Assembly: GCF_010748935.1 (NCBI RefSeq)
Contig: NZ_CP048796.1
Location: forward strand, 3,103,001-3,167,000
Direction of reading: 5' to 3'
Length of the DNA stretch: 64,000 bases
Source of the DNA: Providencia vermicola
GTDB lineage: Bacteria; Pseudomonadota; Gammaproteobacteria; Enterobacterales; Enterobacteriaceae
A model generated the notes under the pieces. It made no database searches. It saw only the letters and a program-made list of their open reading frames with translations, and was not told where the DNA came from. A program made the translations under genes and the position numbers. Shown here piece after piece: positions 32,304 through 41,606 of the stretch (its first letter is position 1; the number at the start of each line of letters is the position of its first letter).

Positions 32304-33938
32304 CTAAGCAATCACTTTATTGACAATTTCTATTGCTTCTTGCTCTATTTGACGCAAATGTTCTTCACCACGGAAGCTTTCACAATAGATTTTATAAGCC
32401 TCTTCCGTTCCTGATGGACGTGCAGCAAACCAACCATGCTCTGTAATGACTTTTAATCCGCCAATAGAAGCGCCATTACCAGGAGCCGTTGTTAATCGTT
32501 GAATAATTTTATCACCCGCTAAAGAATCTGCGGTGACCATTTCAGGTGATAATTTGCTTAACTTCGCTTTTTGCGCATGAGTGGCTTTAGCTTGGATACG
32601 GCTATAGATTGGCGCGCCAAATTTTTCAGCTAATTTATTATAGCGCTGCTGAGGATTTTCCCCCGTTACTGCCGTGATTTCAGCCGCTAACAAACACAAA
32701 ATAATGCCGTCTTTATCTGTGGACCATGGCGTACCATCAAATTTTAGGAAAGAGGCACCCGCGCTCTCTTCACCCCCAAATCCTAATGACCCGCTAAAGA
32801 GTCCATCAACAAACCATTTAAAACCAACCGGAACTTCCACGAGCTCACGACCGTTATCAGCAACAACACGGTCAATCATGGCACTGGATACCAGCGTTTT
32901 ACCGACAGCAACCTCTTTTCGCCATTGAGGACGATGCTGGAATAGATAATCGATCGCGACAGCAAGGTAGTGGTTTGGATTCATTAAGCCTGCTGGGGTC
33001 ACAATACCATGGCGGTCATAATCGGGATCATTAGCAAAGGCTAAATCAAACTTCTCTTTCATCCCTAGCAACCCCGCCATCGCCCAACGTGACGAACAGT
33101 CCATACGGATCACGCCATCATGATCGAGAGGCATAAAGCGGAAGGTTTGATCTAACTGATCGTTAACCAGTTCTAGGTCTAATTGATAATATTCCGCAAT
33201 TTTTCGCCAATATTCGATACCTGAGCCACCAAGCGGATCCACGCCTAATTTCAAGCCCGCTTTTTGAATCGCTTGCATATCAATGACGTCACCGAGTGCT
33301 GCGACATACGGCATCACTAAATCTTTTTCTGTCACATAATCGCTGGCGAGAGCCTCTTCAAAAGAAATACGTTTCACGCCAGCCAATTTTTCTGCCAATA
33401 ATTGATTCGCTCTCTTTTCAATAACTGACGTTAAATCGGTATCCGCGGGTCCCCCATTTGATGGGTTATATTTAATACCGCCATCTTCAGGGGGATTATG
33501 TGAAGGGGTAATCACAATGCCATCGGCGACATCTTGATGGGACTGGTTATAACTAAGGATGGCATGAGATATGGCAGGCGTTGGGGTAAAACCATTATCT
33601 GCTTGGATAACAACGTTAACCTGATTTGCAGTTAACACTTCAATAACAGAAATAAATGCAGCTTCAGACAACGCGTGAGTATCTTTACCAACAAAACATG
33701 GGCCAGTTAGACCTTGCTGTTGGCGTAACTCTGCAATCGCTTGAGCAATAGCAAGAATATGATTTTCATTAAAATTCTTTCTACTGGCACTACCTCGATG
33801 CCCTGACGTGCCAAACTTGACAGCGTGCTCAGGATTACCGACTTGTGGTTGCAATTGATAATATTGAGCGGTTAGTTGTGCAACATTAATCAAATCTGTT
33901 TGAAATGGAAGCTGCCCTGCACGTTCATGAATTGTCAC
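32304..33938 (-). CDS. pgm: Phosphoglucomutase
   Basis: Pgm interconverts glucose-1-phosphate and glucose-6-phosphate, feeding UDP-glucose, LPS and trehalose synthesis. Its 544 residues compare with 546 in E. coli. The phosphoserine loop is [20 protein letters not shown], metal binding is at DPDYDRHG, the sugar loop is [11 protein letters not shown], and the phosphate-binding end is [13 protein letters not shown]. The start is GTG at 33938 with GGGAG at good spacing, giving MTIHERAGQ, which matches E. coli MAIHNRAGQ. It follows seqA by 60 bases in the seqA-pgm operon known from E. coli. Confidence 0.97.
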   Translation of the reverse strand: MTIHERAGQLPFQTDLINVAQLTAQYYQLQPQVGNPEHAVKFGTSGHRGSASRKNFNENHILAIAQAIAELRQQQGLTGPCFVGKDTHALSEAAFISVIEVLTANQVNVVIQADNGFTPTPAISHAILSYNQSHQDVADGIVITPSHNPPEDGGIKYNPSNGGPADTDLTSVIEKRANQLLAEKLAGVKRISFEEALASDYVTEKDLVMPYVAALGDVIDMQAIQKAGLKLGVDPLGGSGIEYWRKIAEYYQLDLELVNDQLDQTFRFMPLDHDGVIRMDCSSRWAMAGLLGMKEKFDLAFANDPDYDRHGIVTPAGLMNPNHYLAVAIDYLFQHRPQWRKEVAVGKTLVSSAMIDRVVADNGRELVEVPVGFKWFVDGLFSGSLGFGGEESAGASFLKFDGTPWSTDKDGIILCLLAAEITAVTGENPQQRYNKLAEKFGAPIYSRIQAKATHAQKAKLSKLSPEMVTADSLAGDKIIQRLTTAPGNGASIGGLKVITEHGWFAARPSGTEEAYKIYCESFRGEEHLRQIEQEAIEIVNKVIA

Positions 33939-33998
33939 TTGTTATCTCCCAATGCGCTGGTCCTTGGTCATAGCACCAGCGATGCCTCAATTTTTAGA

Positions 33999-34550
33999 TT
34001 AGATAGTATTACAAACTTTCTCAATCACATTGGCAGGGAACTGCATCTCCTGCATGATGGCTTCAACCATGCTACGTTTGCGATTGGTATTTGTATTGGT
34101 GATTACCCAGAATGGCGTTCCTGGGATATGGCGAGGTTTTGACTGCTTGCCTGCGGCTAGCAGTGTTTGCTCATCGCCAGCAAAATACACGCGGGTACGA
34201 CCATGCATTGACTCTGTGGCATTAGCAAAGATAGTCGCATCTAAGCTATAGAGTGTCGATAAAATTAGCATAAAACGGTCTATGGCTTTGCCTTTTTCTG
34301 CATACGCATCAGAAAGCAGAAGTTCTCTCATGACCCTAACTGGATTTTGCGGCGTAATCGTTGTTTTCTTTGTCTCTTCAACAACCGTTTGTGGCAGTTG
34401 TTCATTGCCGAGTTCTTTGGTGGCTTGTACTGGCTGACCGGACTTTAAATTTAACATACGGCGCAAAATATCCGATGCACTTTCACCGATATGCAGTGTA
34501 TGGCTGGCTATATAGCGGTAAAGCTCTTCATCAACTTCTATCGTTTTCAT
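33999..34550 (-). CDS. seqA: Negative modulator of replication initiation SeqA
   Basis: SeqA binds hemimethylated GATC sites, sequesters oriC after initiation and organises newly replicated DNA. Its 183 residues compare with 181 in E. coli. The N-terminal multimerisation domain (MKTIEVDEELYRYIASHT, ending at about residue 35) is joined by a linker to the C-terminal DNA-binding domain (NPVRVMRELLLSDAY; VYFAGDEQTLLAAG; TPFWVITNTNTNRKRSMV). It is the first gene of seqA-pgm and divergent from ybfF. The linker is somewhat variable compared with E. coli, as expected. Confidence 0.96.
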   Translation of the reverse strand: MKTIEVDEELYRYIASHTLHIGESASDILRRMLNLKSGQPVQATKELGNEQLPQTVVEETKKTTITPQNPVRVMRELLLSDAYAEKGKAIDRFMLILSTLYSLDATIFANATESMHGRTRVYFAGDEQTLLAAGKQSKPRHIPGTPFWVITNTNTNRKRSMVEAIMQEMQFPANVIEKVCNTI

Positions 34551-34862
34551 TTTTTCCCAGTACTTTTTTAACTAAAATTTGCTTTGCGATTATAAGATAG
34601 ATTTCAAAAAAACAAAACAATTAAAATTTCAATAACTTAAAGTAAACAGCTCGCTAACTTCAGCGATATTTCAGTAAGTTATCACCTGATTGATTATTTT
34701 GTGTTTAATTAAGAAAAAAATACATAGATAACTAAATCAATTCCTTTATGTTATGTTTATTCTTTTATTGATAGCATAGATGAATTAATCAGCCAATTTG
34801 GTTTTTGATAGCGTACATGTCATCATATCTTTATATAGGATTAAAAGGCTGATTAATAAATT
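34551..34862. other. Divergent seqA/ybfF promoter region
   Basis: This AT-rich spacer must hold the promoters of seqA (minus) and ybfF (plus). I see no ORF or outstanding repeat. Confidence 0.4.
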
Positions 34863-35645
34863 ATGACTACCCTGCTAAACCATACCATTCATAAACCTGA
34901 AGCTCCAATCTCATCGACCCCCGTTGTTCTTATTCACGGCCTATTTGGTGATTTGCATAATCTCGGCGTGTTAGGTCGCGATTTACAAAAATATTTTGAG
35001 ACTATCCAAGTTGATGTCAGAAACCATGGCGATTCATTTCGTGCAGATACCATGGAATATCGTCAAATGGCCCAAGATGTCATTACATTATTACAATCCC
35101 TCGGCTATAACAGCGCCATACTGATAGGTCATTCAATGGGAGGGAAAATTTCCATGGCCGCAACAGAAATCGCGCCTGATTTTGTTGAGAAAGTTATCGC
35201 CATTGACATGGCTCCTGTTGCTTATCAGGTTCGTCGCCATGATACGATTATCGCCGCCCTTGAAGCCGTTCTCCGAAACGGAGCTAAAAACCGCCAAGAA
35301 GCCACAGCCATTATGCGTGAATATCTTGATGAAGACAGTGTGATTCAGTTTTTACTCAAATCATTCCGTCAGGGTGAATGGAAATTTAACCTTCCTGCCA
35401 TCAAAGATGATTATGAATCCATCATAGGTTGGAAAACTGTACCAACCTGGGATAAACCAGTGTTGTTAATTCCCGGTGGCAACTCTCCTTATGTTCAGGC
35501 GGAATACCGCGAGCAAATTGCAGCACAATTTCCTAATGCGAAAGCTTGGGTGGTTGCGGATGCTGGACATTGGGTTCACGCTGAAAAACCCGATCATGTG
35601 CTAAGAGCCATTCATCGTTTTCTCTCATTGCCTGAATACGAATAA
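34863..35645 (+). CDS. ybfF: Alpha/beta-hydrolase esterase YbfF
   Basis: This cytosolic alpha/beta-hydrolase (260 residues; E. coli YbfF about 254) acts on short-chain acyl esters; its natural substrate is unknown. The oxyanion-region HGLFGDLHNLG, nucleophile elbow GHSMGGK (catalytic Ser), and the catalytic histidine in DAGHWVHAEKP are visible. It is divergent from seqA as in E. coli. In E. coli ybfE and fldA follow directly; here a type I secretion operon intervenes. Confidence 0.93.
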   Translation: MTTLLNHTIHKPEAPISSTPVVLIHGLFGDLHNLGVLGRDLQKYFETIQVDVRNHGDSFRADTMEYRQMAQDVITLLQSLGYNSAILIGHSMGGKISMAATEIAPDFVEKVIAIDMAPVAYQVRRHDTIIAALEAVLRNGAKNRQEATAIMREYLDEDSVIQFLLKSFRQGEWKFNLPAIKDDYESIIGWKTVPTWDKPVLLIPGGNSPYVQAEYREQIAAQFPNAKAWVVADAGHWVHAEKPDHVLRAIHRFLSLPEYE

Positions 35646-35656
35646 ATTCAGGCTTC

Positions 35657-35695
35657 ATTGATAATGAAGGGAATAAATAACCCTTCATTATCAAT
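35657..35695. terminator. Perfect 15-bp inverted repeat after ybfF
   Basis: ATTGATAATGAAGGG (35657-35671) and its exact complement (35681-35695) enclose a 9-base loop, 11 bases after the ybfF stop. No T-run follows on the plus strand, so it is probably a weak terminator or 3' stem. Confidence 0.55.
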
Positions 35696-35808
35696 ATCCC
35701 CGAAATAAAAATATATAAGACAAACTTTAATACACTGATAATTATTATTTCTGTATTATCTTTGGACAAGCTATTTATTCAACTCAATCTATTGCTATTA
35801 ATAATTAT

Positions 35809-35832
35809 TTTATCATCAATTTTGATGATAAA
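35809..35832. promoter_or_regulatory. 24-bp palindrome upstream of the secretion operon
   Basis: TTTATCATCAA (35809-35819) and TTGATGATAAA (35822-35832) are perfect 11-base arms separated by TT. The dyad ends 41 bases before the first ATG of the operon. Symmetry and position suit an operator, or a hairpin in the leader. The regulator is unknown; no regulator gene is adjacent. Confidence 0.5.
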
Positions 35833-35873
35833 TAGATGTTATGTATTTTTACAACCAGCAATAAAACAAAGGA

Positions 35874-37976
35874 ATGTTCACAGATATAATGGACAATAAT
35901 AATACTCAATCAATACTACATTTTATTGGTGTGATAATAAGATTAACTCATGGGATGAATCAGGAAGCGTTTAATCAACTCATTGATAATACCAAAGATC
36001 TCAATGAGGCATTACACGTCATTAAAAAAAAGGTTCATGTCACCGTTCAATATAAAAATCAAAAAAACAAAAACATTGAAAAAATAGATACGCCCTCTAT
36101 TATTTACGACCATGATGACACCGCTTATTTATTAGCTAATTTCAATCATGAAAAAGTTCTTATTCAACGATTTGGTCATTATCCACCGGAACTTTGGAGC
36201 TTAGCGGAGTTCAAGCAAAAATGGAGTGGGAAATGGCTACACGTTAAATCCAAGCAAAGTCAATTTGATATTACATGGTTTCGAACTGAGTTTTTAAAAC
36301 ATAAAAAAATTATTGCATGTATTTTATTATTTTCATTTATGTTGCAAATACTTGCTTTGATCAGCCCTCTTATGATCCAAGTCATTATGGATAAAGTTTT
36401 AGTTCATAATAGTATGATGACCCTAGATGTTCTTATCTTTGGTCTGATTGTCGCCGCCATGATGGAGGTGACTCTCAAAGGGTTGAGAGAATATATCTAT
36501 AACCATACTGTAAATCGAATCGATATCACTTTAGGATTAAAGCTAGTTAATCATTTGCTACACCTCCCCCTTTCTTTTTTCAAAAATCGTCAAATCGGCG
36601 CTATTGTCACAAGAGTTAAAGAACTAGAAACTATACGTGAGTTTTTAACAGGAAGCTTTTTTACACTTTGTGTCGATATTCTCTTCTTATTTGTCTTTAT
36701 ATATGTCATGAGTGTATTGTCTCTGACGCTCACGCTGGTTTTTCTCTGTTCTATTCCTTTTTATCTATTAATTGCTTGGTGGCTAACGCCTAAAATTGAA
36801 GCTGCGGCACATGAACAATTTACCAACATAGCGATAAACACTTCGTTTTTAACAGAAAGTATTAATGGTATTGAGACCGCTAAAAGCCTGTCTATTGAAC
36901 CTCATTTTACGCGCCGTTGGGATCAACAAACTTCTGATATGAGCCAGACTTCTTTCACTGCTGGCCAAATCGCTTCTCGTTCCGAATATATTGTGATGGT
37001 CATTGAAAAATTAACCAGCGCCATTATTTTATGGCTTGGAGCAACAGAAGTGCTGGCATTACAGCTGACTATCGGACAGTTTATTGCTTTTCATCTAATG
37101 GTTAATCACGCAAGCCAACCATTACTGAAATTAGTTAAGCTTTGGGGAGATTATATTAGAACCAAAGTGGCTATTGAAAAACTCGCACAAATGATTAATT
37201 TACCGATCGAGCAAATACAAGGTCGCGATAATAATCAATTAAACGGCAATATTTATTTACGTAATATTTCTTTCCGTTATCAACCTGATCAAGCTTATAT
37301 TCTTGATAATTTTAATTTAGCCATTCGTTCAGGTGAAACATTAGGTATCGTCGGCACATCAGGTTCGGGAAAAAGCACCTTAGCACGCTTATTACTGCGG
37401 CTATATACCCCAGAAAAAGGCGAGATCTTTTTAGATGATACGCCAATATCATCGCTGAACATACACTCTTTAAGAAAACAAATCGGTATCGTTTTACAAG
37501 AAAACTTTCTTTTTAACCAGACTGTTTTCGATAATATCGCCCAGACTTATCCCAACGCATCCATGGATGAAGTGATCCATGCAGCTAAAATGGCCGGCGC
37601 CCATGAATTTATTTTAAAACTGCCCATGGGGTATGACACTTTATTAGCTGAAGGTGGCGCCTCATTATCGGGCGGGCAAAGGCAGCGAATAGCGATAGCA
37701 CGAACACTGCTAGCGAATCCTAAAATTATTATTTTTGATGAAGCAACAAGCGCATTAGATGATGAGTCTCAAGCCGTTATACAGGAAAATATGCAGCTTA
37801 TTGCTCAAGGTAGAACCCTTATTACGATTGCTCATCGTCTCTCTACCATTCGTCATCATCAACGCATTATCGTTATGCAAAAAGGTAAAATTGTCGAGCA
37901 AGGTAGTCATCAACAGCTCATTGAGCAAGGCCAATTTTATAAGCATTTGTGGACACTACAACAATCTTTTAAATAA
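35874..37976 (+). CDS. Type I secretion ABC transporter (RtxB/HlyB-like), first of two
   Basis: This is an inner-membrane permease-ATPase that would energise one-step secretion across both membranes. About 700 residues. The N-terminus (residues 1-140) is a C39-peptidase-like domain with no catalytic cysteine, so it should recognise rather than cleave substrate. Six transmembrane helices follow (about 145-430). The ATPase domain has Walker A GTSGSGKST (494-502), signature LSGGQ (598-602) and Walker [10 protein letters not shown] (Asp622, Glu623). The start is uncertain: ATG 35874 has AAGGA touching it, while ATG 35889 has that site about 13 bases away. It is followed by an HlyD-type adaptor and a second ABC protein, the rtxB-rtxD-rtxE order. 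Its substrate is not in the window. Confidence 0.87.
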   Translation: MFTDIMDNNNTQSILHFIGVIIRLTHGMNQEAFNQLIDNTKDLNEALHVIKKKVHVTVQYKNQKNKNIEKIDTPSIIYDHDDTAYLLANFNHEKVLIQRFGHYPPELWSLAEFKQKWSGKWLHVKSKQSQFDITWFRTEFLKHKKIIACILLFSFMLQILALISPLMIQVIMDKVLVHNSMMTLDVLIFGLIVAAMMEVTLKGLREYIYNHTVNRIDITLGLKLVNHLLHLPLSFFKNRQIGAIVTRVKELETIREFLTGSFFTLCVDILFLFVFIYVMSVLSLTLTLVFLCSIPFYLLIAWWLTPKIEAAAHEQFTNIAINTSFLTESINGIETAKSLSIEPHFTRRWDQQTSDMSQTSFTAGQIASRSEYIVMVIEKLTSAIILWLGATEVLALQLTIGQFIAFHLMVNHASQPLLKLVKLWGDYIRTKVAIEKLAQMINLPIEQIQGRDNNQLNGNIYLRNISFRYQPDQAYILDNFNLAIRSGETLGIVGTSGSGKSTLARLLLRLYTPEKGEIFLDDTPISSLNIHSLRKQIGIVLQENFLFNQTVFDNIAQTYPNASMDEVIHAAKMAGAHEFILKLPMGYDTLLAEGGASLSGGQRQRIAIARTLLANPKIIIFDEATSALDDESQAVIQENMQLIAQGRTLITIAHRLSTIRHHQRIIVMQKGKIVEQGSHQQLIEQGQFYKHLWTLQQSFK

Positions 37977-37980
37977 TTAC

Positions 37981-39324
37981 ATGGATGTTAACCCAATGAA
38001 ATTAGGATCAGCGAACACTCGGTATCATCATTTTTTACCGTCCCATTTGGCTTTATTAAAAAACCCACCGTCATACCTTGCATTAATAACAGCCATAACC
38101 ATCAGTATCGGTATTTTATTAGCCATTGTTTGGTCATATATCGGTAAATTGGATATTCAAGCCACAGCACAAGGTAAACTCGTGGTTTCAGGTCATACGC
38201 AATTTATTCAAGCTTTTGAGTTGAGTCGTTTACAACATATTTATGTGACTAATGGCCAAACAGTTAAACAAGGCGACCCTTTATTAAGAGTCAATGTGTT
38301 AGGGGTAAGCCAAGATATCCTCACTCTCAACTATCAAATTAGTTTTCAAAAAATTGAAAAATTAGTACATCATGCATTGTTAGAAGAAACTCATCCCAAA
38401 TTCGCTCATGAATTTAGTCAATTATTAGCCCCTGAGCAGCAGCGCGTTTTAAAAAGCTATCAAAATTTAAAAAATGAGTATGACGCATTAATTAAAGAAA
38501 CCGAAAATGAAATGGCTCTTAATCGTACCCATTATTCCGCAAGAACGCATGAGTTAAAAGATGTGAATGCACTATTAAATAATATCCAAAAACGTCTTGA
38601 TGCACACCGGATGTTAAGCAAGAAACACCTGATTAGCCAAAAGGAATTTTTAGAACACGAAAAAGAACTGTTAATGGCTAAAAAAGAAAAAACCGCAAAA
38701 CTGTCAGAACTAACCATTCTCAATAACCAATATGATTCATTACAAGAAAAACGTCATCGGTTACAAACACAAAAAAGACAAGAATGGTATGAAAAATATC
38801 GACAAGCAGAGTTTAAACAGGATTCTGCTGAGCAAGAATTACTAAAACATCAAGAAAGAGAACAGTTAAAGATCGTTCGTTCACCAGTGGATGGTACCGT
38901 ACAACAATTGGCTACCTATACACTTGGCGCGGTACTACAACCTACTCAGCAACTGATGGTAATAGTCCCCAACAAAGATGTTCAGCTGGCCGAGGTAAAA
39001 ATTCTCAATAAAGATATTGGCTTTATTCGAGAAGGCCAAAATGTAACGGTTAAAATCGATGCCTTTCCCTACACTCGCTATGGCACGATTGAAGGAGAAG
39101 TCGTTTCTATCTCTAGAGATAGCACTCAAGATGAACAATTAGGCTTAGTCTTTTTAGGACAAATTGCGTTAAAGAAGAAAAATTTATTTGTTGAAGGCGA
39201 GAAAATTGAATTAACACCGGGTCTCTCTGTAACGACAGAAATAAAAACCGAAAAACGGCGTATTATCGATTATTTGTTAAGCCCAATCCAAGAATATACG
39301 ACCACTGCCATGAGGGAAAAATAA
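37981..39324 (+). CDS. HlyD/RtxD-type membrane fusion protein
   Basis: This periplasmic adaptor of a type I secretion system would connect the ABC pair to a TolC-type outer-membrane duct. About 447 residues from ATG 37981, or 442 from ATG 37996; neither has a clear ribosome site, suggesting translational coupling with the upstream gene, whose stop is 4 bases away. The open frame extends much further upstream inside that gene and is not used. One N-terminal transmembrane helix (ALITAITISIGILLAIVWSY) is followed by a split lipoyl domain, a long coiled coil at about residues 130-290, and the C-terminal HlyD signature PGLSVTTEIKTEKRRIIDYL. The next gene starts 3 bases after the stop. Confidence 0.87.
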   Translation: MDVNPMKLGSANTRYHHFLPSHLALLKNPPSYLALITAITISIGILLAIVWSYIGKLDIQATAQGKLVVSGHTQFIQAFELSRLQHIYVTNGQTVKQGDPLLRVNVLGVSQDILTLNYQISFQKIEKLVHHALLEETHPKFAHEFSQLLAPEQQRVLKSYQNLKNEYDALIKETENEMALNRTHYSARTHELKDVNALLNNIQKRLDAHRMLSKKHLISQKEFLEHEKELLMAKKEKTAKLSELTILNNQYDSLQEKRHRLQTQKRQEWYEKYRQAEFKQDSAEQELLKHQEREQLKIVRSPVDGTVQQLATYTLGAVLQPTQQLMVIVPNKDVQLAEVKILNKDIGFIREGQNVTVKIDAFPYTRYGTIEGEVVSISRDSTQDEQLGLVFLGQIALKKKNLFVEGEKIELTPGLSVTTEIKTEKRRIIDYLLSPIQEYTTTAMREK

Positions 39325-39327
39325 TCC

Positions 39328-41436
39328 ATGAACGGAATTGAAAATAACTCAGGTCTAGAGGCTCTGGTATGGATTGCAAATTATTACCAAAAAAATGTCA
39401 CAAAAGATCAGTTGATGCATGCAATTGGTATGCATGCGCCTTCCCCCACAGATTGGGAGCTCAGAGAATGTGCACATATTATAGGCTATGAAACTGAAAT
39501 CACCCTATTAGATACCTCCAATATCCATGATGTGCCATTACCAGCCCTTATTTATTTAAATGGATTTTGGAGAATTCTGTCCAAAGATAAATCGAATGAA
39601 TTAATTTTAATTAATCCAATTAATAATGAATTCATTCATTGGCATGAACGTCATTCAGCTTATCCTGAAAACCTAACACTCTTACTCATAAAAGAACAAT
39701 TTGAAACAGAGAAAAAAACAACGTTTGGTATTAGTTGGTTTATCCCTTCAATACTTAGACAACGGTCGCAATTAAAAAATGTCTTTATTTTGGCTGCAAT
39801 TGTGCAAATTTTTGCTTTAATTAACCCGTTGTTTTTTCAAAATGTTATCGATAAAGTTTTAGTCGGACGCAGCTTAAATAGCTTACAGGTGTTGGCCATA
39901 GGAATTGTAGGTTTAGCATTCGCTGAACCTATTTATAGTTTTTTGCGTAATAAAATTTTTAGTTATACCAGTACACAGATTAGCGCTGAGTTATCAGGTA
40001 AGTTATATCGCCATTTAATGGCGTTACCTCTCGACTATTTTAAACAGCGCCCAACAGGAAAAATTATTGCTCGTATAAGAGAAATGACACGCATTCGCCA
40101 GTTTTTAACGGGGTCAACATTAATGTTATTTATCGACCTAGTATTTGTCATTCTCTTTATGGCTGTTTTATTTTCTTACAGTGTTGTCATGTCATGGATC
40201 TTAATGGGGTCTTTAGCACTCTTTTGTATTCTATGGATGATACTCGGCCCAATCATTCGTCTACACACTGAAAAATCCTATCAAGCAGATGAAAATAGTC
40301 TCACTTTCTTGACTGAGGCAATGACTGGCATTGAAACCATAAAAACCACCGCGACCGAAAAATACGTCTATCGCCGCTGGCAAAAACGGCTCAGTAAACA
40401 GCTTATTCAAGGTTTCAAAGTGACTTTACGGAGTATAGTGGCAACACAATTAATGACGCTCGTCAGTAAAATCACCACCGCTTTGTTACTTTGGATCGGA
40501 GTAAAAGAAGTGATGAGTGGTGGAATGACTGCGGGTGAATTAGTCGCTTACAATATGTTAAGTGCTCATGTCACTCAACCAGTACTGCGCTTAGCTCAAA
40601 TTTGGCAAGATTTTCAACATACCATCATATCGCTTCGTCGTGTAGGGGACATCCTTGATGAGCCGATTGAAAATGAAAGAAAAGGGATTACCAGTAGTGC
40701 TTCTATACAAGGCAATATTGATTTCCATAATATTCGCTTTCGTTATCACCCAGAAACACCTGAGGTGCTATGTAACCTAACGTTAACCATTAAAGCGGGC
40801 GAGTTTATTGGTATTACAGGACCATCGGGGTCTGGAAAAAGTACCTTAACCAAACTGCTACAACGGTTATATATTCCGCAACAGGGACAAGTTATCGTTG
40901 ACGGTATGGACCTAGCTGTCAGTGATACCATCGCGTTGCGACGTCGCATGAGTGTAGTACTACAAGAAAGCCAGCTATTTGTCGGTACTATTGAGGAAAA
41001 CATTCGTTTGAGTCACCCCCAAGCGAGCCATGAAGAGGTGATTGAAGCTGCCACTCTCGCCGGTGCCTATGATTTTATCATGTCACTACCCGATAATTTT
41101 AATTATCCTGTGTCTGAACGCGGGCTTAATCTATCAGGGGGACAACGTCAACGTATCGCACTCGCTAGAGCACTGTTAACAAAACCCGATATTCTGATCC
41201 TTGATGAAGCCACATCGGCGTTAGATTATGACTCAGAGGCCGCAATCATGAAGAATATGCCACTTATTACTAAAGGAAGGACAGTCATCAGTATCGCACA
41301 TCGCTTAAACACGATTCAGTATGCCGATAGGATTTGTGTTATTCGCAATGGCGAAATTGCCGAAATCGATACCCACCCAAATTTACTACAGAAAAATGGC
41401 GTTTATGCCCATCTGTGGCGGCAGCAGACCCAGTAA
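39328..41436 (+). CDS. Type I secretion ABC transporter (RtxE-like), second of two
   Basis: This is a second full permease-ATPase (702 residues) with the same architecture as the first gene of the operon. The C39-like domain starts NSGLEALVWIANYY, where peptidases have the active cysteine in a DCGxACL context; here Ser8 replaces it. A transmembrane domain spans about residues 150-440. The ATPase domain has Walker A GPSGSGKST (498-506), LSGGQ (602-606) and Walker [10 protein letters not shown] (Asp626, Glu627). Both ATPases of the operon keep the catalytic glutamate, so neither looks degenerate. By analogy with RtxB/RtxE of Vibrio cholerae the two probably form a heterodimer. A good terminator follows. 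Confidence 0.87.
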   Translation: MNGIENNSGLEALVWIANYYQKNVTKDQLMHAIGMHAPSPTDWELRECAHIIGYETEITLLDTSNIHDVPLPALIYLNGFWRILSKDKSNELILINPINNEFIHWHERHSAYPENLTLLLIKEQFETEKKTTFGISWFIPSILRQRSQLKNVFILAAIVQIFALINPLFFQNVIDKVLVGRSLNSLQVLAIGIVGLAFAEPIYSFLRNKIFSYTSTQISAELSGKLYRHLMALPLDYFKQRPTGKIIARIREMTRIRQFLTGSTLMLFIDLVFVILFMAVLFSYSVVMSWILMGSLALFCILWMILGPIIRLHTEKSYQADENSLTFLTEAMTGIETIKTTATEKYVYRRWQKRLSKQLIQGFKVTLRSIVATQLMTLVSKITTALLLWIGVKEVMSGGMTAGELVAYNMLSAHVTQPVLRLAQIWQDFQHTIISLRRVGDILDEPIENERKGITSSASIQGNIDFHNIRFRYHPETPEVLCNLTLTIKAGEFIGITGPSGSGKSTLTKLLQRLYIPQQGQVIVDGMDLAVSDTIALRRRMSVVLQESQLFVGTIEENIRLSHPQASHEEVIEAATLAGAYDFIMSLPDNFNYPVSERGLNLSGGQRQRIALARALLTKPDILILDEATSALDYDSEAAIMKNMPLITKGRTVISIAHRLNTIQYADRICVIRNGEIAEIDTHPNLLQKNGVYAHLWRQQTQ

Positions 41437-41449
41437 ATTGTGCTTAATT

Positions 41450-41481
41450 AGCACCAATAGAATCTAGATTGGTGCTTTTTC
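41450..41481 (+). terminator. Rho-independent terminator of the secretion operon
   Basis: AGCACCAAT (41450-41458) pairs with ATTGGTGCT (41468-41476) and is followed by TTTT. It lies 13 bases after the second ABC gene. Confidence 0.88.
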
Positions 41482-41606
41482 AAGCAAATCATTCTTTTTT
41501 TTACTATCAATAACTTTCGCTCCATATACGCTATGGTACAAGGGAGTCAGCTAGGGTATCATTGCGCGCTGGATTATTGGTACACGCCCTTTAGCATTAA
41601 AAAAAT

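Noticed and set aside
35646-35873. Short peptide precursor (microcin-like) upstream of the secretion operon
   Set aside because: Only very short frames exist, none with a double-glycine leader, and both exporters lack the C39 cysteine.
41500-41606. LexA box upstream of ybfE
   Set aside because: No CTGT-N8-ACAG pattern could be found although E. coli ybfE is described as LexA-regulated.
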